Below are positions 42,135 through 46,931 of a stretch of 46,931 nt of DNA, one piece after another. The stretch covers positions 1 through 46,931 of the forward strand of contig NZ_JAENHM010000095.1 in assembly GCF_016595245.1 (NCBI RefSeq), read 5' to 3'. A program made the position numbers and the translations under genes. The first letter of the stretch is position 1, and each line of letters opens with the position of its first letter. The notes below the pieces were generated by a model that was not told where the DNA came from, did not search any database, and saw nothing but the letters and a program-made list of their open reading frames with translations. Origin of the DNA: Azospirillum endophyticum (GTDB taxonomy: Bacteria; Pseudomonadota; Alphaproteobacteria; Azospirillales; Azospirillaceae).

Positions 42135-43030
42135 GGCCCGGCCTTCCCGGTCTGGGCGCGCAGCAGTGCCTCGACCGCCTCCGGGGTGCGCGGGCCGAAC
42201 CCGACCAGGAGGGCGCCGTCGAGCTGGACGACCCGGCGGTCGCGCGCCGCCGGGGTCATCGCCAGCTGCGGCAGGGCGAGCAGGGCGTCCAATCCGCCGG
42301 AGCGCTCCACCAGCGTGCGGCTGACCAGCAGGATCCGCGGCTCGGCAGCCAGGGCGGATTCGGCAGACAGCGGCGGAAAGTCCCGGTCGCTGTCGATGGC
42401 GTTCCGCCCGCCGGCCAGCGTGATGAGGGCGTCCGGCACCGTGCCGCGCCCGGCCGCCATCAGGCCGCCGGGGCCGCCGCCGACCAGACAGAGGATGCGC
42501 GCGTGCGCGCCGCCGGAACGGGCGGCCCGCTCGGCTTCCGCAGCCAGGGCCGACAGCCGGCCGGTCAGCCCGGCGGCAAGGCGCCGGCCCTCCTCCTCGC
42601 GGCCCAGGGCACGGGCGACGGCGGCGACCTTGATCTCCAGCCCGGCGGGGCTGGAGACTTCCGGTACCATCTCCACCGTCACGCCCATGGCGCGAAGCTG
42701 GTCGAAGGCGGCCTGCGGCCCGGCCCCCTCGACGGCCAGCACATGCGTCGGGGCGAGCGACATCAGCCCCTCCGCCGACAGGGTGCGCATATAGCCGACA
42801 TCGGGCTTCGCCGCCGCCGCGGCCGGCTGGCGGCTGACGGTGTCGCGGCCGACCACCGCATCGCCGGCCCCCAGCGCGAAGGCTAGTTCGGTCACCGGCG
42901 CCCCGATGGTGACGAGGCGCATCTCCGCCGCCCCGGCGGCCGGCACCGTCAGGCAGGCGGCGACGCCGAGAGCGAGGGCCGCCAAAAGGCGATGGGGGGC
43001 CAAAAGGCGATGGAGGACCGTGAGTGTCAT
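42131..43030 (-). CDS. hmuT: Heme ABC transporter binding protein
   Basis: A 299-residue periplasmic heme-binding protein of the cluster A (helical backbone) type. A signal peptide ends near AAGAAEM. RLVTIGAPVTELAFALGAGD, VGYMRTLSAEGLMSLAPTHV and FPPLSAESALAAEPRILLV match HmuT; tyrosine in VGYMR is a candidate heme ligand. Start 43030 is supported by the signal peptide. It lies 16 bp after hmuS. Confidence 0.93.
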   Translation of the reverse strand: MTLTVLHRLLAPHRLLAALALGVAACLTVPAAGAAEMRLVTIGAPVTELAFALGAGDAVVGRDTVSRQPAAAAAKPDVGYMRTLSAEGLMSLAPTHVLAVEGAGPQAAFDQLRAMGVTVEMVPEVSSPAGLEIKVAAVARALGREEEGRRLAAGLTGRLSALAAEAERAARSGGAHARILCLVGGGPGGLMAAGRGTVPDALITLAGGRNAIDSDRDFPPLSAESALAAEPRILLVSRTLVERSGGLDALLALPQLAMTPAARDRRVVQLDGALLVGFGPRTPEAVEALLRAQTGKAGP

Positions 43031-43046
43031 CCTCGGCTCCCCCACC

Positions 43047-44030
43047 TCAGGCGACGCCCGGCAGTGTGGGCATGGACCGGGCAAGCAGGCGCCATTCCGT
43101 CCGTTCCGGTTTGTCCTCGTCACGCTGGCCGCAGAGGATCGCGCAGTTCTCTCCCTGGGCGTTGTAGAGTTCGACGGTGGTGATGCCGCCCTTGCCGGTC
43201 GGCTTGAACACCACCCAGGCGCTGGACAGGCGCGCCATGTCGCAGGTCAGGCGGAAGCCGGGATCGTCGATGTCGAGTTGAGCCCCGTCCGCCCGCAGCG
43301 TGGTGATCGTGCCGGTGTGGATCTGGATGCAGCCGGCATTGCCGGCGAAGACCATGATCTCCAGCTGGTCGTCACGGGCGGATTCGAGCAGCCCGGCCAC
43401 CGCAGCCAGGGGGATTTCGCGGGCGAAGTCGCCGCCCGCCAGCCGCATGGCATCGAGGCGGGCCACGCCGAACCGCTTCAGCATCCCGTGGAATTCATGG
43501 ACATCGGTCATCGCCGCCCAGGCGGCGCGCAGGCCGGCGGCGTCGATGCCGGCCGGGACGGCGGCGACGGTCTGCGCCGGTTGCCCGACCAAGTCGTTGC
43601 CGTTCGGGTCGTCGTCGTTCAGGGTGTCTGCCGCCGTGCCATCGGCGCGGTGTTCCTCCAGGAAGGCGGTCCAGGCTGCGGCGTCGGTTTCGGCCGTGCG
43701 GTGGATGGCATGCACCGGGCGTCCAGCCGCGTCCTGGACCAGGATGGCGCCGGCGGCCGGATCATGGGCGGTCCGATGCCAGTGCCGGGGGAAGATCCGC
43801 AGATCGACGTCGCGGTTCAGCACGATGACGGCATGGCCGTTGCCGGACACATTGCCGAAGCGGCCGAGCTTTTCATGGATGACGGCGCCGTTGGTGGTGA
43901 CCACCCGGACCGGACCGAGGGCGTCGAGCCGCGGCAGGGCCGCGGGCCAGTCCACCTCCAGCCGCAGAAGGCCGGTTGCGGCGTCGGAGATGGCGGGAGC
44001 CTCGATGGAAGGCAGAAAGGTGTCGGGCAT
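43047..44030 (-). CDS. hmuS: Heme-degrading/heme-handling protein HmuS
   Basis: A 327-residue cytoplasmic protein of the HemS/ChuS/HmuS family with the two-repeat fold: LGPVRVVTTNGAVIHEKLGR and FGNVSGNGHAVIVLNRDVDL in the first, AGNAGCIQIHTGTITTLRAD and PGFRLTCDMARLSSAWVVFK in the second. It accepts heme and may release iron. It is slightly shorter than the usual 340-350. First gene of hmuSTUV. The start is based on MPDTFLPS; its ribosome-binding site is weak. Preceded by the best Fur box of the window. Confidence 0.93.
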   Translation of the reverse strand: MPDTFLPSIEAPAISDAATGLLRLEVDWPAALPRLDALGPVRVVTTNGAVIHEKLGRFGNVSGNGHAVIVLNRDVDLRIFPRHWHRTAHDPAAGAILVQDAAGRPVHAIHRTAETDAAAWTAFLEEHRADGTAADTLNDDDPNGNDLVGQPAQTVAAVPAGIDAAGLRAAWAAMTDVHEFHGMLKRFGVARLDAMRLAGGDFAREIPLAAVAGLLESARDDQLEIMVFAGNAGCIQIHTGTITTLRADGAQLDIDDPGFRLTCDMARLSSAWVVFKPTGKGGITTVELYNAQGENCAILCGQRDEDKPERTEWRLLARSMPTLPGVA

Positions 44031-44095
44031 CGGAGGAATCTCTTGGCAGGGCTGGGGAAGGGCCGGCGCGGCGCCGGGGGGTGCACTTCCGCAGA

Positions 44096-44116
44096 TGATT
44101 ATGATAATCATTATCA
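44096..44116. promoter_or_regulatory. Fur box upstream of hmuSTUV
   Basis: GATTATGATAATCATTATC (44097-44115) matches the 19-bp Fur consensus GATAATGATAATCATTATC at 18 of 19 positions. Within it TGATAATCATTATCA (44102-44116) is a perfect 7-1-7 dyad, and the overlapping TGATTATGATAATCA (44096-44110) shows TGA-N9-TCA. About 66 bp before the hmuS start. Iron repression of hmuSTUV is therefore well supported by sequence. Confidence 0.9.
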
Positions 44117-44432
44117 TTGACAAGGCGGGGATCATTAATCCGCATTAATTCCGGATTGCAGGGGAGCAGGGGGAAGAGGGTGCGCTTTCGGACCACTGGG
44201 TGGCCGACCGCATCCGCGGCGGCATTTCCGGGCGAAGCCGTGTCCTTGAACGTGGCATGGCAGCCGTGGCGAACCGGCCGGACCGCCCTCACCCGTGCCG
44301 CCCTCACATGGATGGCGTAGGCGGGGCCGGTATAGGCGGGCCGGTCCCCACGGCCACACCGCGCAATGGGGCACCACCCCCGTCTCAACGGTGCCCCGAA
44401 ACCGGGGGGCACTGCTGTCCAAGCAGGATTCT
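44117..44432. other. Gap between hmuS promoter and LysR gene with alternative hairpins
   Basis: No gene seen. Near the LysR end GTGCCCC (44391-44397) can pair either with GGGGCAC (44368-44374) or with GGGGCAC (44406-44412). These are mutually exclusive hairpins just downstream of the LysR stop. They probably serve as its terminator. Confidence 0.5.
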
Positions 44433-45350
44433 CTAAGCCGGGCTTCGGCTGCCGATCTCTTCCCGGGTCAGGGTGATGAACAGATCGACCACCGGCGTCC
44501 TGGCCCGGTCGCCGTGCACCGCGATCTGGAAGGGCGAGTGGTAGGACAGCACCCGCGGCAGCAGGGGACGCAGCCGCCCGGCCCGGACGAAGGGAGCCGC
44601 ATAATGGTCGGGCAGATACCCGAGATAGCGGCCGGACAGGATCAGCCGCGCCGCCCCCTCCATGTCGCTGACGGTGGCGTGCGGCGCGCTGATCGCGAAG
44701 ACCTTGATGTCGCGCGCCCCCCAATAGCTGCGCGCCACCAGCCGGTGACGGCGCACCTCGTCCAGATCGACGATGTCGTCGGGGCGGTCGAACAGCGGAT
44801 GGCCGGCACCGCAGTAGAACAGGTTGGTTTCGCTGTAGAGGTCGATGTAGGACAGGCCGGGAACGATCCGTGGGAAGCTGGCGATGGCGAGATGGACCTC
44901 GCCGCCGATCACGTCGCGCAGCAGTTCGTTGGGCGGGCGGGTGGCGATGGCGAGATTGACCTCGGGGGCGGCATCGGCGAAGCGGGTGATCACGCGCTCC
45001 AGCGGGAATTTTGGATCGGTCAGGGTGTTGTCCACCAGCCCGATGCTGAGGGTGCCGGTCAGCCGGTCGCGCAATCCCCGCACCCGGGCGCCGAAGCGGT
45101 CCAGCGTGTCGAAGACCCGCCGCAGCTCGTCATAGACCGCCTGTCCCTCCGCCGTCAGCTTGAAGCCGGACCGGCCGCGCCGGCACAGCCGCACCCCAAG
45201 CCGCCCTTCCAGCTCGGCGAAATGGGTGGAGATCGTCGAGAGCGACAGGTTCAGTTCGCCTTGCGCCGCAGTGAAGCCGCCGGCTTCGACCACCGTCATG
45301 AACAGGCGGAAAAGCCGCAAATCCGCGGTCTCGATGCTCATCCGGCTCAT
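44433..45350 (-). CDS. LysR-family transcriptional regulator
   Basis: A 305-residue LysR protein. The helix-turn-helix is at residues 8-68 (LFMTVVEAGGFTAAQGELNL, SLSTISTHFAELEGRLG). The effector domain begins at about residue 95 (GTLSIGLVDNTLTDPKFPLE). A second ATG (MSIETAD, 45341) is a possible start. Divergent from the ABC binding protein gene, sharing the 237-bp region that holds a long palindrome; it probably regulates that gene. Confidence 0.92.
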   Translation of the reverse strand: MSRMSIETADLRLFRLFMTVVEAGGFTAAQGELNLSLSTISTHFAELEGRLGVRLCRRGRSGFKLTAEGQAVYDELRRVFDTLDRFGARVRGLRDRLTGTLSIGLVDNTLTDPKFPLERVITRFADAAPEVNLAIATRPPNELLRDVIGGEVHLAIASFPRIVPGLSYIDLYSETNLFYCGAGHPLFDRPDDIVDLDEVRRHRLVARSYWGARDIKVFAISAPHATVSDMEGAARLILSGRYLGYLPDHYAAPFVRAGRLRPLLPRVLSYHSPFQIAVHGDRARTPVVDLFITLTREEIGSRSPA

Positions 45351-45391
45351 GCTGGCGGCGAACCTTCAAACTGTCCAAGGGGATCGGGCCG

Positions 45392-45421
45392 ATCTTACTT
45401 CGGCCGCTGTCGAAGTAAGAT
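45392..45421. promoter_or_regulatory. Perfect 11-bp-arm palindrome, candidate LysR operator
   Basis: ATCTTACTTCG (45392-45402) and CGAAGTAAGAT (45411-45421) are exact inverses with an 8-bp spacer, 42 bp upstream of the LysR start. The arm length and symmetry are well above chance and contain the T-N11-A-type layout used by LysR regulators. Confidence 0.75.
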
Positions 45422-45587
45422 ACAAAAGATTCGGGATGTTTGGAGACGCAAAGTGGCCGTCTAATTGCGTCCTGCAATTCCAGCCGATGCGGAGCGGTGA
45501 CCGGCCGTCTCCCGGCCGGGATGTCGCGACATGCCTGCTTCGCCCGCCCTCCATCGGGGCTGACCAACGACGAGACGGAGACACGCA

Positions 45588-46688
45588 ATGAAGATCGGTG
45601 CAGGACTGGGCAGGGAAGTGGGCAGGCGGGCGGTGTTGGCTGGGGCGGGCGGGCTTGCCGCCGCGGCCGCGGTGGGGTTCCCCTCCATCGTCCGCGCCCA
45701 GTCGAAGTCGCTGAAGGTCGGCGTCTACGGCGGCTATTTCAAGAACAGCTTCGACAAGCACATCTTCCCGGACTTCACCAAGGCCACCGGCATCGCGGTG
45801 GAGGCGGTGGCCGAACCGACGGGCGAGGCTTGGCTGATCCAGCTCGAACAGGCGGCCCGCGCCAAACAGGCCCCGGCCGACGTGTCGATGATGTCCCAGG
45901 TGGCGATGCTGAAGGGCATGGCCGCCGAGTTGTGGCAGCCGCTCGATCTGGCGAAGATGCCCAACGCCGCCAAGGTCAAGCCGGCGCTGATCAACAAATA
46001 TGCCGACGGCCGGGTGTCCGGCATCGGCGCGGTGTCCTGGTACATCACCCTGGTGACCAACACCAAGACCTATCCCCAGCCCCCGGAAAGCTGGGCGGCG
46101 CTGTGGGATCCGGCCAACAAGGACAAGCTGGGCCTGCTGGCGCTGGTCGCCAACTCCTTCCTGCTGGACGTGACGGCCGCCACCTTCTTCGGCGGCCCCA
46201 AGCATCTCGACACCGAGCAGGGGCAGCTCGACTGTTTCAAGAAGCTGGCCGAGATGAAGGGCAACGTGAAGCTGTGGTACCGCGACGAGGCGCAGTTCGA
46301 GGCGGCGCTGAAGTCGGGCGAGATCCCGATGGGCCAGTATTACCACGACGTCACCGGCCTCGCCGCCGCCGACGGCCATCCGGTGCGTTCCACCTTCCCC
46401 AAGGAGGGCGGCATCCTCGATTCCGGCAGCTGGGCGGTCTCCAAGGCGTCCAAGGCCGGCGATCTCGCCCATGTCTTCGTCGACTACATGAGCCAGCCGC
46501 AGGTCCAGGCGCTGCTGTCGCGCAAGGTCGGCACCGCGCCAACCATCGACCGCTCGGCCACCGACCTGACGGACAAGGAGTTCGCCGCGGTCTCCTCCGA
46601 TCTCGCGCCGATCATCCCGCGCTACGACCTCTATTTGTCCAAGGCCGACTGGCTGAACCAGAAATGGACGGAAATGATCGTGGGCTGA
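45588..46688 (+). CDS. ABC transporter periplasmic binding protein (PotD/FbpA-like), Tat-type signal
   Basis: A 366-residue solute-binding protein. The N-terminus has GRRAVLAGAGGLAAAAAVG, an Arg-Arg plus hydrophobic core resembling a Tat signal, with cleavage near VRAQS. The mature part KSLKVGVYGGYFKNSFDKHI resembles polyamine/iron group receptors, with VSWYITLVTNTKTYPQPPESW and LDSGSWAVSKASKAGDLAHVF. No permease or ATPase follows; the right-hand flank is non-coding repeats to the window end. Ligand unknown. It is controlled, probably, by the divergent LysR. Confidence 0.9.
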   Translation: MKIGAGLGREVGRRAVLAGAGGLAAAAAVGFPSIVRAQSKSLKVGVYGGYFKNSFDKHIFPDFTKATGIAVEAVAEPTGEAWLIQLEQAARAKQAPADVSMMSQVAMLKGMAAELWQPLDLAKMPNAAKVKPALINKYADGRVSGIGAVSWYITLVTNTKTYPQPPESWAALWDPANKDKLGLLALVANSFLLDVTAATFFGGPKHLDTEQGQLDCFKKLAEMKGNVKLWYRDEAQFEAALKSGEIPMGQYYHDVTGLAAADGHPVRSTFPKEGGILDSGSWAVSKASKAGDLAHVFVDYMSQPQVQALLSRKVGTAPTIDRSATDLTDKEFAAVSSDLAPIIPRYDLYLSKADWLNQKWTEMIVG

Positions 46689-46721
46689 GAAACGGTGAGT
46701 TTTTGTGGGTCCTCCTTCGGC

Positions 46722-46804
46722 CGTCATTCCCGCGCAGGCGGGAATCCAGACGTTCCGGGGAGTTCAGGGATCGGATCAGCCTGGATCCCCGCCTACACGC
46801 TACG
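46722..46804. repeat. Palindromic dispersed repeat (REP-like)
   Basis: GTCATTCCCGCGCAGGCGG with GAATCCAG near 46724-46750 is followed by an imperfect inverse, CTGGATCCCCGCCTACACGC, near 46781-46800. Such GTCATTCCCGCG... units with an inverted partner are common intergenic repeats in proteobacteria. Confidence 0.75.
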
Positions 46805-46857
46805 GCATTCACAGATCTCGCGCTTGCAACAATGCATGCAGTCTGGCGTTGAGCAAA

Positions 46858-46898
46858 GCCCCTCTCCCCTCGCGGGAGAGGGGTTGGGGTGAGGGGAG
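46858..46898. repeat. Dispersed repeat, second copy of the left-end family
   Basis: CCCCTCTCCCCTCGCGGGAG leads into AGGGGTTGGGGTGAGGGG. These are the same elements as at 36-131, with the palindromic part and the GGGGTTGGGGTGAGGGG arm now adjacent. Confidence 0.75.
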
Positions 46899-46931
46899 CA
46901 AACTGAATTTCCCAGGCCTCTGGCCAGCCGC

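Noticed and set aside
1..46931. tRNA, rRNA or riboswitch genes
   Set aside because: I looked for cloverleaf-like and conserved RNA motifs in the intergenic gaps and saw none that I could support by eye; a covariance-model search would be decisive.

Overview
The window reads as a chromosomal or large-replicon segment of a high-G+C alphaproteobacterium. The mix of periplasmic binding proteins, a TctABC transporter, De Ley-Doudoroff sugar acid enzymes, a PaoABC-type aldehyde oxidoreductase and an Hmu heme system would suit an Azospirillum-like member of the Rhodospirillales. This assignment is inferred from gene content; no rRNA or tRNA gene was seen to confirm it.

Layout. (1) 1-1868: a dispersed repeat, then a PRISE-type short-chain reductase gene. 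(2) 1869-5637: a choline module with an orphan choline-binding protein, choline-sulfatase (betC, carrying a 15-bp tandem repeat) and a divergent LysR regulator. (3) 5755-13576: a sugar acid catabolic cluster with an SMP-30 lactonase, TctA/TctB/TctC importer, DgoA aldolase, DgoK kinase, IclR regulator and a divergent SDR dehydrogenase. Together these give sugar to lactone to aldonate to KDPGal to pyruvate plus glyceraldehyde-3-phosphate, but the aldonate dehydratase is not in the window. (4) 13688-17508: a periplasmic molybdenum aldehyde oxidoreductase (paoC, paoB, paoA). (5) 17925-26505: a TetR regulator divergent from a complete PotABCD-type ABC importer, followed by an acyl-CoA ligase, a crotonase and an AcuI-type enoyl-CoA reductase. 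This looks like an uptake, CoA-activation and reduction pathway whose substrate cannot be read from the sequence.

(6) 26643-33514: a mosaic accessory region. A truncated AraC gene abuts an IS630 transposase tail and is followed by a frameshifted IS6 transposase fragment. A small intact cargo comes next: an epimerase with a divergent MerR regulator and a textbook 19-bp-spacer MerR promoter, an MFS efflux protein, an ABM-domain enzyme and a LysR regulator. Beyond that lie an IS110 N-terminal fragment joined to a truncated cation diffusion facilitator gene, a serine recombinase pseudogene with an internal frameshift, and IS21-like terminal repeats.

(7) 33909-44116: a DUF533 protein and then a heme acquisition regulon: TonB-dependent heme receptor, HutX, a two-component system and the hmuSTUV operon. 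All four transcription units are preceded by a related 15-bp TGM-N9-TCA element, and the one before hmuS is a near-perfect Fur box. The Fe supply, sensing and heme handling genes thus appear co-regulated by iron. (8) 44433-46931: a LysR regulator divergent from a solitary ABC binding protein, with a perfect 11-bp-arm palindrome between them, then two families of dispersed intergenic repeats. One of these families is also present at the left edge of the window.
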